NCBI GenBank assembly: GCA_903830725.1
Contig: CAIKVH010000132.1
Coordinates: 1 to 64,000, forward strand
Length of the DNA: 64,000 nt
From: an uncultured Burkholderiales bacterium
GTDB taxonomy: Bacteria > Pseudomonadota > Gammaproteobacteria > Burkholderiales > Burkholderiaceae_C
Reading direction: 5' to 3'
The notes beneath the pieces are model-generated. The model ran no database searches and was not told the origin of the DNA. It was given only the letters and a program-made list of their open reading frames with translations. Below, piece by piece: positions 27,168 to 36,579 of the stretch; the first letter of the stretch is position 1, and each line of letters begins with the position of its first letter. A program made the translations under genes and the position numbers.

Positions 27168-27180
27168 CTCCAAATTGGAG
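27168..27180. promoter_or_regulatory. 13-bp palindrome upstream of tldD
   Basis: CTCCAA-A-TTGGAG is a perfect inverted repeat in the short region between tldD and the dehydrogenase gene. It could be an operator; no known regulator is assigned. Confidence 0.3.
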
Positions 27181-27281
27181 GTGAATTGGAAGTATTTTGC
27201 ATCAAGGCGGGCTCTGTTTTGGTAAATCATTAGATTACAAGGCACCCCAAAAAATAGAAAGTTAAATGTACTAGCCAAACA

Positions 27282-28208
27282 TTAACCGACACTATATTTT
27301 CTTAAAAAGGTAAGCATCGCGGCATCATCGCAATTCGCAAGTCCGCTAGCGCTGGCATCTTTAAAAGTTTTAACCGCACTGGCTCCAAGGGGACCGGTAT
27401 ACCCAGCGTCTATTCCCATCTCAAACGCCATACGAGTATCTTTTTCAAGTAGCGTCATGTGCGCCAAAGGTGTTAAATACTTAGGATCGCCTGCAATCGC
27501 TCGTCGCATGCGATCCGAACCCACCCAACTTTGTCCACTCGAGGACTCAATCACGTTTAGAGTGGTTTCTAGATCTAGGCCTACTTTTTCAGCAATAGAT
27601 AGTAGCTCCGCACTTGCAACCAAATTAATTCCAGCTAACAAATTATTTATCAGCTTTGTTTTAGCACCGTCCCCCACTCGCTCACTGATAAAGAATACGG
27701 GATTAGCCATAGCAGTGAGTAGGGGTTGGTGCGTTTCCCAAACAGATTTTGAGCAAGCCGTCATTAAACTCATACTACCCTGCTGAGCTCTCATTGGCCC
27801 ACCTGACATAGGTGCATCGATAACACCTGCTCCTTGTTGCGAAATAGAGCTTGCAAACCGAATGACGTCCTTAGGTGCGATAGTTGGGCACAGCAAAACT
27901 GTATGCTCTTTGCCCAATTTAGACAACAAGTCACTCCCTCGTTGGCCAATCTTGTTCAAGACCTCTGCTACTTGCTTGTCGTCAACTACAGTGAGGATGA
28001 TCGTTTTGTAAGAATCCGCTAACTCAACGGCCTCGCGTACAACATGCGCGCCGTTACTGGCAAGGAGCCGTGTTTTTTCAACATCTATGTCGTGGACACC
28101 CACACGCCATCCCCTGGCAAGTAAATTTTGCGCAATTGCCCCGCCCATATTGCCAACGCCAATTATCCCTACCGAACCAGCACTGTGATCAAGGCTTAAG
28201 TCTGCCAT
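27282..28208 (-). CDS. NAD(P)-dependent beta-hydroxyacid dehydrogenase (3-hydroxyisobutyrate dehydrogenase-like)
   Basis: 308 residues. Rossmann motif GIIGVGNMGGAIAQNLLARGWRVGVHD (about 13-39), then the substrate signature IDAPMSGGPMRAQQGSMSLM, GAKTKLINNLLAGINLVASAE carrying the catalytic Lys, and ESSSGQSW with LEKDTRMAFEMG near the C-terminus. It oxidises a short beta-hydroxyacid; the substrate (3-hydroxyisobutyrate, L-threonate, tartronate semialdehyde and so on) is not determined. The ATG shares one base with the rodA stop (TGATG), so it is coupled to rodA although no functional link is known. Confidence 0.9.
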   Translation of the reverse strand: MADLSLDHSAGSVGIIGVGNMGGAIAQNLLARGWRVGVHDIDVEKTRLLASNGAHVVREAVELADSYKTIILTVVDDKQVAEVLNKIGQRGSDLLSKLGKEHTVLLCPTIAPKDVIRFASSISQQGAGVIDAPMSGGPMRAQQGSMSLMTACSKSVWETHQPLLTAMANPVFFISERVGDGAKTKLINNLLAGINLVASAELLSIAEKVGLDLETTLNVIESSSGQSWVGSDRMRRAIAGDPKYLTPLAHMTLLEKDTRMAFEMGIDAGYTGPLGASAVKTFKDASASGLANCDDAAMLTFLRKYSVG

Positions 28209-29362
28209 CAGGACTGAACCAATTGCTTAGCCTTGGCTACGGACATTAGGATGCCAACACCAAAACCTAGAGTCACCATAGCAGTACCGCCGTAACTAAT
28301 AAAAGGCAGGGGTACGCCGACTACGGGCAAAATGCCACTGACCATACCCATATTGACAAACGCGTAGGTGAAGAAAATGAGGGTTATGCTTCCCGCTAAT
28401 AAACGAGCAAATAAAGTGGGGCCTTGCTGGGCGATGGTCAGGCCACGAAGAACCAGGAAAATAAAACCACCTATTAAAAGCAAATTACCAAAGAGTCCAA
28501 ACTCCTCTGAATAAGCAGCAAATACAAAATCGGTTGTGCTCTCGGGAATAAAGTCCAAGTGAGACTGAGTTCCTTGACCAAATCCCTTCCCCCAAAACCC
28601 ACCAGAACCAATTGCAATCATCCCCTGGATGATGTGAAATCCTTTACCCAGTGGGTCGCGCCCAGGATCCAATAAAGTGCAAATACGTTGCTGCTGATAA
28701 TCATGCAACAAGGGCCAATGAAAACCTTCTGCGCAAAGGGTGGGCTCAAAGACCACGAGTAGCGTCACACTAACCAGTCCAATTAAAACAGGCGGGACGA
28801 TCAACCACCAGCTAAGACCGGCAAAGAAAATCACGAATAGTCCTGCGGATAGGACTAATATGGCAGTGCCTAAATCGGGTTGACGCATGATTAAAGCGAC
28901 TGGAATAAAAAGTAAAACGCTGGCAACTAGAAAATCAAGAGGTCGTAGTTGTCCCTCTCTCTTTTGAAACCACCAGGACAAAGCCAAGGGCATTGCTATT
29001 TTCAAGATCTCACTGGGTTGGATAACAACTCCGATATTGAGCCAGCGTTGGGCTCCCTTTTTGGTAAGTCCAAAAAGCGCCACCGCAACAAGTAATGCCA
29101 AACCGACTGTATATAAGGGCATAGCAAATGTCATAAGTCTTTGAGGCGGTATTTGAGCAACGCAAAACATGATGATGGTGGCCAAAAACATGTTACGCAG
29201 CTGATCCCAAAACCGCTGTCCATCGCCGTACCCTGAGGAGTACATAGTCAAAAGTCCTGCGCAAGCCAAAATGAAGACGGCCAAAGCCAAGGGTCCATCA
29301 AAACCCTTTAAAAGGGGGGATAAGCGGTAATATAAATTCGGGCGATTGAAGACGGTTGACAT
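28208..29362 (-). CDS. rodA: Peptidoglycan polymerase RodA (SEDS family)
   Basis: 384 residues with about ten membrane segments. SEDS features: FLACAGLLTMYSSGYGD at the start, GAQRWLNIGVVIQPSEILKIAMPLALSWWF, RQPDLGTAILVLSAG, FIPESTTDFVFAAYSEEFGLFG and GVPLPFISYGGTAMVTLGFGVGILMSV. It polymerises glycan strands for cell elongation with a class B PBP. mrdA, usually next to rodA in proteobacteria, is not adjacent: the upstream neighbour is a divergent esterase gene. The paralogue FtsW is encoded at 44063-45370. Confidence 0.96.
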   Translation of the reverse strand: MSTVFNRPNLYYRLSPLLKGFDGPLALAVFILACAGLLTMYSSGYGDGQRFWDQLRNMFLATIIMFCVAQIPPQRLMTFAMPLYTVGLALLVAVALFGLTKKGAQRWLNIGVVIQPSEILKIAMPLALSWWFQKREGQLRPLDFLVASVLLFIPVALIMRQPDLGTAILVLSAGLFVIFFAGLSWWLIVPPVLIGLVSVTLLVVFEPTLCAEGFHWPLLHDYQQQRICTLLDPGRDPLGKGFHIIQGMIAIGSGGFWGKGFGQGTQSHLDFIPESTTDFVFAAYSEEFGLFGNLLLIGGFIFLVLRGLTIAQQGPTLFARLLAGSITLIFFTYAFVNMGMVSGILPVVGVPLPFISYGGTAMVTLGFGVGILMSVAKAKQLVQS

Positions 29363-29522
29363 AGAAATGCGTTGTAGCTAAGAGTAGCGTAGATAATTCG
29401 GAATTATCACTCAGAATTGGGAGCTTCAGCAGATTTCAAAATTCGCTCTGAATACCCACCCCAATTCTCCAACTTTCAGCACCGCCCGCTTAAAGCTACC
29501 AACCGCCACCTATTCGCTCATC

Positions 29523-30128
29523 ATGCTTCAAAACGTCCTGTACCTTCACGGATTTCGTTCCTCACCACTTTCATTTAAAGCTCAGTATTTGAGCAATCTC
29601 TTCGCTACTCGTTACCCTCAGGTTAAATGGACTTGCCCCCAGTTGCCCCCTTCACCCCTTGAAGCCTGCGAATTAATGCTTGAATTAACAGCCAATTGGA
29701 CGCCCAATACAAGCGCCGTTATTGGATCTTCATTGGGTGGTTTCTACGCAGATTGGATTTCTAGAAGGAGAAAATTTAAATCAATTTTAATCAATCCCGC
29801 AACACATCCTGCGCGAGATTTAAGCCGCCACATCGGAACACAAACCCAATGGCAAAATCCTGATGAATCGTTTTACTTCAAAGCGCAGTACTTAGATGAA
29901 TTACTCAGTTTATACCCTGGTGCTAGCGAGCAGGTTCATTTGGACCCACAAAATTTGGATCCACAAAGGTCGCTTTTAATGGCCTGTACCGGGGACGAGG
30001 TGCTTGACTGGCAAGAGATGGTGCAAGCCCACAGCAGGGCAGTCCAGTACATTATTGAAGGATCTGACCATGCGGTGTCAGATTTTGAGCAACATGTACA
30101 GGTATTAATTGATTTTTTAGAGATGTAG
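29523..30128 (+). CDS. YqiA/YcfP-family alpha/beta-hydrolase esterase
   Basis: 201 residues. NVLYLHGFRSSPLSFKAQYL provides the oxyanion-hole HGF motif, the nucleophile Ser is in SAVIGSSLGGFYADW, the acid is probably the Asp in ACTGDEVLDWQ, and the catalytic His is in EGSDHAVSDFE. Length and motif order match the small YqiA family, which has weak esterase activity on short acyl or palmitoyl-CoA substrates. No signal peptide. It starts the plus-strand run ending at ruvC. Confidence 0.9.
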   Translation: MLQNVLYLHGFRSSPLSFKAQYLSNLFATRYPQVKWTCPQLPPSPLEACELMLELTANWTPNTSAVIGSSLGGFYADWISRRRKFKSILINPATHPARDLSRHIGTQTQWQNPDESFYFKAQYLDELLSLYPGASEQVHLDPQNLDPQRSLLMACTGDEVLDWQEMVQAHSRAVQYIIEGSDHAVSDFEQHVQVLIDFLEM

Positions 30129-30187
30129 TTCTCACCCAATTCAACCCAACTAAACCACTCCGAGGCCAACCGTGGGACAATTGCCAG

Positions 30188-32392
30188 ATGTATGCATTAT
30201 TCGAAGATTCAGGAAAATTACAAAGTGGGCGCATTTTGTCCCAGGCTCAGGCCTCCGCGCAAATTGAGCTAGATACAGGAAAACGGCTAAAGGTCAAAGA
30301 CGCTGCTGTCCTTCTTAAATTCGATAGTCCCGAGCCTTCGGTTCTTCTTCGTCAGGCGCATCAACTCGCCGAAGAAATCGATCTTCAAATTGCTTGGGAA
30401 TTCTCCCCCAACGAAGAATTCAGTTTTCAGGACTTGAGTGTTGAGTATTTCAGCGCGGCGCCCGCGTTAAGCGAGCAAGTTGCGACACTTTTGACTCTTC
30501 AAGGCGCGCCTCATTACTTTAGGCGCGCGGGCAAGGGAAAATTTAAAAAAGCGAGTGCAGAAATCATTGAGCAAGCCCTCCTCGCTATAGAGAGGAAAAA
30601 AGAGGCCGCAGCACAACTCGACGCATGGGCAACAGATTTAACGCATGGAATTTGTCCTCAACCGGTTTTACAAGACATCTACAAAATTCTCTTCAAACCC
30701 GATAAAAACTCTGCAGCTTATAAATGCGTGGTTGAGGCGGCCAAAAGATGTCAGTTGCCAGCCATGGAGGTACTTAAAAATGCTGGCGCAATTGCATCGG
30801 CCTATGAATTCCATTGGCAAAGATTCCTATTTGATAATTTCCCTAAAGGAACTGCATTTCCCACCCAACTTCCCCAACCTGATGCCACTTACATTGAAGA
30901 GCTAACTAAGAATCTTCCACTCTCCCCCGTAAAAGCCTATTCAATTGATGATTCACAAACCACCGAGATAGACGACGCGCTCTCTGTTCAAGGATTAGGC
31001 ACTGATCTGGTAACGGTTGGTATTCATATTGCCGCCCCTGCACTTTGGATCAAAACACAAGATCCCGTAGATCTCATCGCAAGAGCGCGCCTATCCACTG
31101 TTTATATGCCTGGTGCCAAAATCACCATGTTGCCTAAATCTATTATTGAATATTTCACTCTCACTGAAGGGCGTGCATGTCCGGCACTTTCTTTGTACGT
31201 AAGTTTTGATGTAAACACGCTGGATGTAAAAAACACCAGAACTGTGATAGAGCGCGTACAAATTGAGCGCAATCTAAGACATGACCAGCTGGATAGCGCT
31301 GTGACCCCTGAATGGTTAAGCAATTCTGATACGAGCGGAACAGAACAAATTCATGATCTGCCTCAAGCAGAGTTGTCCTTTTTATACAGGCTTGCGCTTC
31401 ATCTAAAGGCAGCACGGGAAGTGGTTAGGGGTAAGCCAGAAAATTTCAATAGGCCCGATTTTAACTTCCATATTGAGCAAAATGAAATTGACAAATCAAG
31501 CGGTGCACCCCTTAAAGGCGACGAGCGGGTGCAGTTACATCCCAGGCACAGAGGCGCACCGCTTGATTTAATAGTCGCAGAGTCTATGATTTTAGCCAAC
31601 AGCACTTGGGGCAAATTGATGGCTGACTTAGGTGTCCCAGGCATTTACAGAAGTCAAGCCAGTATGGCGCCTGGAATTAAGGTGCGCATGGGCACCAAAG
31701 CTCTACCGCATGCCGGCATAGGAGTGAGTTGTTATGCTTGGAGCACTTCTCCTCTAAGACGCTACACAGATTTGGTCAATCAATGGCAAATCTGCGCCTG
31801 CGCTGAACACGGTGCTACGGCAGCATTAGTTGCACCCTTCAAACCAAAAGACACAGATTTACTAGTAATCATCTCTTCATTTGATTCAACCTACTCTGCC
31901 TACAATGCTTATCAGTCAAGTATGGAGAGATACTGGACGCTCAAGTATCTAGAACAGGAAAATATTCAGGAACTTAACGTCAGTATATTTAAATCATATC
32001 CAGGTACCCCGCCCCTTGCGCGAGCTGACACGATGCCTTTGGTTGTTAGTATCAACGGCGCACCCAACATACAAAGAGGGGCAATTGCACGGGTCAGGTT
32101 AAGCGCAATTGACTTGATGACTCTTGATGTCAAGGCCGACTTTATAGAGTTGTGTCAATCTGAGGAATCAACTGAATCGTTGTCAGACATGCAAGTTGAG
32201 TTTGAGGACGATTTTGAGGATACTCCTATAGCACCTAGCGCCATTACTTTTGACTTAGATGTCGACGCCACTCACGAAGAGATGAATGCAGAGATCAGTC
32301 CACAGACGAATGCAAGTACATTAAGTCAACAAGTCAATGATCAAACCGAGTTAACGCCTAATGAGCAGTCGCCCAATAAAATTGGGTCTTAA
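30188..32392 (+). CDS. RNase II/RNB-domain exoribonuclease
   Basis: 734 residues. The RNB catalytic domain (about 230-560) is marked by VKAYSIDDSQTTEIDDALSVQ, which holds the metal-binding aspartates, VTVGIHIAAPALWI, ARLSTVYMPGAKITMLPKSIIEYFTL, and the arginine-rich ASPLRRYTDL-like motif here YAWSTSPLRRYTDLVNQWQ. It degrades RNA 3' to 5'. The N-terminus lacks an obvious CSD pair as in RNase II, and the C-terminus (after ~660) is an acidic low-complexity tail instead of a clear S1 domain. Closest to the betaproteobacterial VacB/RNase II-like group. A TonB-like gene follows after 40 bases. Confidence 0.9.
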   Translation: MYALFEDSGKLQSGRILSQAQASAQIELDTGKRLKVKDAAVLLKFDSPEPSVLLRQAHQLAEEIDLQIAWEFSPNEEFSFQDLSVEYFSAAPALSEQVATLLTLQGAPHYFRRAGKGKFKKASAEIIEQALLAIERKKEAAAQLDAWATDLTHGICPQPVLQDIYKILFKPDKNSAAYKCVVEAAKRCQLPAMEVLKNAGAIASAYEFHWQRFLFDNFPKGTAFPTQLPQPDATYIEELTKNLPLSPVKAYSIDDSQTTEIDDALSVQGLGTDLVTVGIHIAAPALWIKTQDPVDLIARARLSTVYMPGAKITMLPKSIIEYFTLTEGRACPALSLYVSFDVNTLDVKNTRTVIERVQIERNLRHDQLDSAVTPEWLSNSDTSGTEQIHDLPQAELSFLYRLALHLKAAREVVRGKPENFNRPDFNFHIEQNEIDKSSGAPLKGDERVQLHPRHRGAPLDLIVAESMILANSTWGKLMADLGVPGIYRSQASMAPGIKVRMGTKALPHAGIGVSCYAWSTSPLRRYTDLVNQWQICACAEHGATAALVAPFKPKDTDLLVIISSFDSTYSAYNAYQSSMERYWTLKYLEQENIQELNVSIFKSYPGTPPLARADTMPLVVSINGAPNIQRGAIARVRLSAIDLMTLDVKADFIELCQSEESTESLSDMQVEFEDDFEDTPIAPSAITFDLDVDATHEEMNAEISPQTNASTLSQQVNDQTELTPNEQSPNKIGS

Positions 32393-32432
32393 GTCTTACG
32401 CACTAAAACTATTTTTTATTCTAAAAACTTGA

Positions 32433-33368
32433 ATGTTTAGGACATTGAAAAACCAATCGCATTTATTAGAAAGAATTCGAAAATTAGATGTTTATAGAAC
32501 TTTTGGAACATTCGTTCCCTTTGTTCCTATTGAGCAGATGACCCCTGTTATGTGGGCATTTTTATTTTCCCTAGGTATACACGCAGCGCTTCTTAGTCTT
32601 CATTTTGAAGTTCCTGAGCATTTAAATCGGCTTTTTCAAAATAGCAATTTGCCCTTGATCCTAGTTAATGTTCGCCTTAAGGCGGATCCTAACATTCACG
32701 CTCAAGCCATTGCTCAAACCAATTTAATAGGGGGGGGCGAGGACAACACGGGTCGGCTGCGCTCTCCATTGCCCAGCGCTCGCAGATCTGTTGATGCCCA
32801 AGACAGCGAAGACTTGGATCGACAGGAAACAAACATCAAGTCCTTGGAGGCTGAACAATCTAAACTCTTGGCTCTGGTTCGCACCCAACTTTCAAACTTA
32901 AGTGCCACTCAACCCAACTTGGCGAATCCCGACCAAGACAGCAAAAGACAACGACTACTTCAATTGCTTGCAGAAATAGAAGCCCGGATTGAACAAAATA
33001 ACAAGCGACCTCATAAACGTTATTTCAGTCCCTCAACACGTCAAAGTGAATTTGCCATTTATTACGACCAAATGCGTAAAAAAATTGAAACGTTTGGCAC
33101 CCAGCATTTCCCAAGCTTTCGGGGCCACAAAATCTATGGAGCCCTTACTATGGTCGTCACGATCAACTCGTCTGGACAAATTCTCTCTGTCCAAGTCCTT
33201 GAAAGCTCTGGTCAGGTCGAGTTGGATCGTCGAGCGCAGGCCATCGTAATGAGCTCCGGTCCCTTCGCAGCTTTTAGTCCAGAACTCATAGCAAAAGCCG
33301 ATCAGTTGGCTTTGGTCTCAAAATTTAGCTTCACAGAAAACGGCACCTTAAATACTGAGTTGAAATGA
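32433..33368 (+). CDS. TonB C-terminal domain protein (energy-transducer-like)
   Basis: 311 residues. One N-terminal membrane helix (about 33-55, VMWAFLFSLGIHAALLSLHF), a charged periplasmic helical region (about 120-205, with coiled-coil-like repeats), and a C-terminal TonB-fold: YGALTMVVTINSSGQILSVQVLESSGQVELDRRAQAIV. TonB proteins usually pull open outer-membrane receptors using ExbBD energy; no exbBD or receptor gene is here, so the partner is unknown. A G8 tract (32730-32737) lies in the coding sequence. The stop overlaps the mtgA start (ATGA). Confidence 0.85.
   Translation: MFRTLKNQSHLLERIRKLDVYRTFGTFVPFVPIEQMTPVMWAFLFSLGIHAALLSLHFEVPEHLNRLFQNSNLPLILVNVRLKADPNIHAQAIAQTNLIGGGEDNTGRLRSPLPSARRSVDAQDSEDLDRQETNIKSLEAEQSKLLALVRTQLSNLSATQPNLANPDQDSKRQRLLQLLAEIEARIEQNNKRPHKRYFSPSTRQSEFAIYYDQMRKKIETFGTQHFPSFRGHKIYGALTMVVTINSSGQILSVQVLESSGQVELDRRAQAIVMSSGPFAAFSPELIAKADQLALVSKFSFTENGTLNTELK
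32730..32737 (+). repeat. G8 homopolymer inside the TonB-like gene
   Basis: Eight consecutive G in codons for GGGE at about residue 100, in the poorly conserved linker after the membrane helix. A slip of one base would truncate the protein. Confidence 0.9.
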
Positions 33369-34135
33369 GCATACAGCGTACCGTTCTTCTATCCCTTAGG
33401 CAATATTTAATATACAGTTGCGTTGCATTTTTAGCTTTACAACTTTATTTTTTAGTCCGAATTCTCTCCCTTGTCTATTTGAACCCTGAATCTACCTCGT
33501 TTGAACGCTCAGAGGCCTGGCGCATTGCAAGATCGAACTCCCAAATATCACCATCCGACATTAAGCTTCGACTCCCTTGGCTACAAGAGTGGAGGCCTAA
33601 TCCATTGATAGCCACCAATTTAAAACGTGCTGTGGTTGTTTCAGAAGATGATATCTTCACAACCCACAAGGGTGTTCAATGGGAGGCAATTGAGCGTGCT
33701 TGGTCTCACAACCTTAAAGCACAGGAGCAAGCGCAAATACGGTCTAATGGATCAGTTAAGAATATCAAAATAGTTGGTGGATCGACCATCACTCAACAAC
33801 TCGCAAAAAATCTCTTTCTCTCCAAAGAAAGGAGCCTACTCAGGAAAGCTCAGGAGTTATTGATTACCCTTGAGCTGGAAACTTTCTTATCAAAGGCTAG
33901 AATTTTGGAGATCTACCTCAATCACGTTGAGTGGGGAGCTGGGGTATTTGGAGCCGAGGCCGCCAGCCGACATTATTTTTCAAATGCAGCCAATCAGCTC
34001 ACACCCAAACAATGTGCGCGACTTGCTGTTATGCTTCCTAGACCCAAGTACTTTGAACGCAACTTAGGCTCCGCCTACTTGGCAGAGCGATCCGAGGTCA
34101 TTGAAGCTCGGATGTACAGCGCCAAGCTTCCCTGA
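33365..34135 (+). CDS. mtgA: Monofunctional peptidoglycan glycosyltransferase MtgA
   Basis: 256 residues. One membrane anchor near residues 12-32, then a GT51 domain: RAVVVSEDDIFTTHKGVQWEAIERAW (catalytic Glu in SED), IVGGSTITQQLAKNLFLSKERSLLRKAQELLITLELE, ILEIYLNHVEWGAGVFGAEAASRHYF. It polymerises lipid II into glycan chains. It starts inside the TonB-like stop codon, so the two are coupled. In many Burkholderiales aroE lies just before mtgA; here the TonB-like gene is there instead. Confidence 0.96.
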   Translation: MSIQRTVLLSLRQYLIYSCVAFLALQLYFLVRILSLVYLNPESTSFERSEAWRIARSNSQISPSDIKLRLPWLQEWRPNPLIATNLKRAVVVSEDDIFTTHKGVQWEAIERAWSHNLKAQEQAQIRSNGSVKNIKIVGGSTITQQLAKNLFLSKERSLLRKAQELLITLELETFLSKARILEIYLNHVEWGAGVFGAEAASRHYFSNAANQLTPKQCARLAVMLPRPKYFERNLGSAYLAERSEVIEARMYSAKLP

Positions 34136-34165
34136 TCGGTTTAGTTTAAAGATTTTTTATCCAAT

Positions 34166-34744
34166 ATGTCACCCGTCACAACGCCCACTATTCCACGTAT
34201 CATTCTTGGCATCGACCCAGGTCTTCAAGTAACTGGATTTGGGGTCATCGAAGTTTTGGGTGCGCAGTTAAATTATGTTGCTAGTGGCACTATAAGCACA
34301 AAGCATTTGCCTACTGGTAATTTACCAGCTCGATTAAAAGTTATATTTTCAGGCATCACTGAAGTCATTGGTAGATACTCTCCCACAGAGGCGGCAATTG
34401 AGATTGTTTTTATGAATATCAACCCTCAAGCCTCATTACTATTGGGTCAAGCTAGGGGAACTTGTATTGCTGCAATTGTTCACAAAGACTTGCCCTTAAA
34501 TGAATATACAGCGCTTCAGATGAAAAAAGCTATTGCAGGTCACGGTAAAGCCGCAAAAGCTCAGGTTCAGGAAATGGTTAAAAGACTTTTAAAGCTCCCC
34601 CAACTTCCCGGACCTGACGCAGCAGACGCGCTCGGTCTAGCCATTACACAAGCCCACGCCGGGCATGCACTGACCCAGCTCATGCAAACCAGTGGTGACG
34701 CTCGAAGGGCAACCGGTATGTACGTTCAGGGTCGGTCAAGATAA
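34166..34744 (+). CDS. ruvC: Holliday junction resolvase RuvC
   Basis: 192 residues. RNase H-like fold with the acidic catalytic set: [17 protein letters not shown] (Asp), [23 protein letters not shown] (Glu), and [16 protein letters not shown] (Asp pair), plus the [19 protein letters not shown] motif. It cleaves four-way junctions handed over by RuvAB; ruvA and ruvB are not adjacent. It is the last gene of the plus-strand run, convergent with the BON-domain gene after 39 bases. Confidence 0.97.
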   Translation: MSPVTTPTIPRIILGIDPGLQVTGFGVIEVLGAQLNYVASGTISTKHLPTGNLPARLKVIFSGITEVIGRYSPTEAAIEIVFMNINPQASLLLGQARGTCIAAIVHKDLPLNEYTALQMKKAIAGHGKAAKAQVQEMVKRLLKLPQLPGPDAADALGLAITQAHAGHALTQLMQTSGDARRATGMYVQGRSR

Positions 34745-34783
34745 TGATTTGCGGGCTCGTTATTGCTACCCTATGTAGGAATT

Positions 34784-35101
34784 TTAACGCGCAACTATTC
34801 TCAAGTTATTGTGTACCGCTTTTACTGTCTTGACCTTAGTTGCTATCTCTGTCGCGCGTTCGGATTCTTGGCTACTGCTAACAGTTCCAGTTAAATCGAC
34901 AACGCCTTGATCGGTACGAACACTTATGTCTCGCCCTTTAATACTTTTATCCTCTGCGAACGCTGCTTTAACCCTCGTTGTAACGGTGGCGTCATCTACG
35001 TACTGACCAGCCGTATCGGTAGATGTGTCTGCAGAGAATGCGCCAACGCCGCCAAGTAACGCGCTGATGAGTACTAAGTTAGTTGCTAATTTTGAATTCA
35101 T
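34784..35101 (-). CDS. Small exported BON-domain protein
   Basis: 105 residues. An N-terminal signal peptide (SKLATNLVLISALLGGVGAFSA) is followed by one BON domain (about 35-105): TTRVKAAFAEDKSIKGRDISVRTDQGVVDLTGTVSSSQE and ATKVKTVKAVHNNLRI. This is the OsmY-like single-domain type in the periplasm, usually linked to osmotic or envelope stress. It lies downstream of the CsbD-like gene, a common pairing for general stress genes. Confidence 0.9.
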   Translation of the reverse strand: MNSKLATNLVLISALLGGVGAFSADTSTDTAGQYVDDATVTTRVKAAFAEDKSIKGRDISVRTDQGVVDLTGTVSSSQESERATEIATKVKTVKAVHNNLRIVAR

Positions 35102-35154
35102 GATTTTTATCCTTTAATGCATCGCGCTTTTTGAGCGTCGGAGTAATTTAGAAC

Positions 35155-35168
35155 CTACTTATAAGTAG
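35155..35168. other. 14-bp perfect palindrome between the CsbD and BON genes
   Basis: CTACTTATAAGTAG lies six bases after the CsbD stop. It may attenuate read-through into the BON gene or be a regulatory site; evidence is only the symmetry. Confidence 0.3.
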
Positions 35169-35173
35169 TGCAG

Positions 35174-35362
35174 TTATTGCTTCAACGCTTTTGCGATATT
35201 GGAAACAGCGTCGCCAACAGTTGCTTGAACTGCTCCGATATTTTTCTGAATACTTCCCTTTGTCTTTAGATTTTTGTTGCCTAGTTTCTCACCCGCTATT
35301 TCTTTAATTTTCCCTACTACTTGCTCTGTTCTTCCCTTCACTTGATCTTTGTTGATAGTCAT
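35174..35362 (-). CDS. CsbD-family small stress protein
   Basis: 62 residues, the normal size. TINKDQVKGRTEQVVGKIKEIAGEKLGNKNLKTKGSIQKNIGAVQATVGDAV is the CsbD pattern of amphipathic helices (E. coli YjbJ-like). Cytoplasmic, abundant under general stress in relatives; biochemical role unknown. Confidence 0.92.
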   Translation of the reverse strand: MTINKDQVKGRTEQVVGKIKEIAGEKLGNKNLKTKGSIQKNIGAVQATVGDAVSNIAKALKQ

Positions 35363-35646
35363 CTTTTATTCCTCAAAATATTGGCCAATTTCAATTCAAC
35401 TTGATATTGACATGTAGCGATTACTACACACCCTGCACCTTAATTGAGGATTGGCGAGTGGGTCTGTGCGTCCGCGCACGCTTGACCTATGAGCATTAAC
35501 CGTATGCCTAAATAACACTAGGTAAGGCTAGATTTTTAGAGTTGCAATAGTTGCAATAACTAAAATTAAAAAATATTTCAGCTTTAGATTTTCAAAAATT
35601 GGGGGACTTCTATTGCGGTTTAAATATAGCGATAGACTAAATCCAA
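35363..35646. other. Intergenic region between lpxC and the CsbD gene
   Basis: 284 bases without a gene. It holds a short GC hairpin (GTGCG-TCCG-CGCAC, 35466-35479) in the expected promoter/leader area of the CsbD gene and a duplicated GTTGCAATA at 35550-35567. No clear terminator for the dcw operon is visible after the lpxC stop. Confidence 0.4.
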
Positions 35647-36570
35647 TTACCAAGCAGGCTCTAGGTGAGCCAGTCCCTTAGGCGCATTATTTTCATCATC
35701 AAATGATGTCACTTCATAGGCATCTGCATCATTCAACAACTCTCTGAGAAGTAGATTGTTTAACGCATGCCCTGATCGAAAAGCACTGTAAGCTGCGAGC
35801 AATGGCTTTCCGAGAATATACAAATCCCCCATAGCATCTAAAATCTTATGCTTTACAAATTCATCTCCGTACCGAAGTCCCTCCGCATTTAACACCTTGT
35901 AATCATCCATCACAATTGCGTTATCTAAACTCCCCCCCAATGCGAGTCCTTTAGATCTCATCATCTCCACATCTTTAGTGAAACCGAATGTTCTGGCTCT
36001 TGCAATATCTTTGGTGTAGGTGCCGGTATTCATATCAAACTCAACACTTTGACCAGTTGAATCTACAGCAGGATGCTGGAAATCAATCTCAAAGTTTAAT
36101 TTAAATCCTTCATATGGTCGCAAAGAAGCCCATTTCAAATTCTCTCCCACACCCTCACTCACGCGTACCTCTTTTTTCACGCGAATAAAACGTTTTGGAG
36201 CATCTTGTAAAACAATACCCGCACTTTGCAATAAAAACACAAAGGACGCTGCGGATCCGTCTAAGATTGGGACCTCCTCGGCGGTAATATCTACATACAA
36301 ATTATCAATACCCAAGCCACTACAGGCCGACATTAAATGTTCAACCGTTAATACTTTCGCACCATTTGATGAGATCGTCGAGGCCAAACGGGTGTCAGTA
36401 ACGGCTGTGGCGTTAACTGCAATTTCTACAGGTTTAGCCAAATCCACCCGCCTGAAGACAATTCCTACATTGGGGGGGGCAGGTCTAAGCGTTAACTCCA
36501 CGCGTTGACCACTGTGAAGGCCTACACCCACAGCTTTGGTCAACGTTTGAAGAGTTCTTTGTTTTAGCAC
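35647..36570 (-). CDS. lpxC: UDP-3-O-acyl-N-acetylglucosamine deacetylase LpxC
   Basis: 307 residues, starting at GTG 36570 ([10 protein letters not shown]). It is the committed zinc enzyme of lipid A synthesis. Seen: [45 protein letters not shown] (zinc His), [40 protein letters not shown] and [17 protein letters not shown] (His and Asp ligands), then [15 protein letters not shown]. It is last in the dcw operon, nine bases after ftsZ, the standard proteobacterial position. A C8 run on the coding strand encodes the APPN segment (36472-36479). Confidence 0.98.
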   Translation of the reverse strand: MLKQRTLQTLTKAVGVGLHSGQRVELTLRPAPPNVGIVFRRVDLAKPVEIAVNATAVTDTRLASTISSNGAKVLTVEHLMSACSGLGIDNLYVDITAEEVPILDGSAASFVFLLQSAGIVLQDAPKRFIRVKKEVRVSEGVGENLKWASLRPYEGFKLNFEIDFQHPAVDSTGQSVEFDMNTGTYTKDIARARTFGFTKDVEMMRSKGLALGGSLDNAIVMDDYKVLNAEGLRYGDEFVKHKILDAMGDLYILGKPLLAAYSAFRSGHALNNLLLRELLNDADAYEVTSFDDENNAPKGLAHLEPAW

Positions 36571-36579
36571 ACTCGTATT

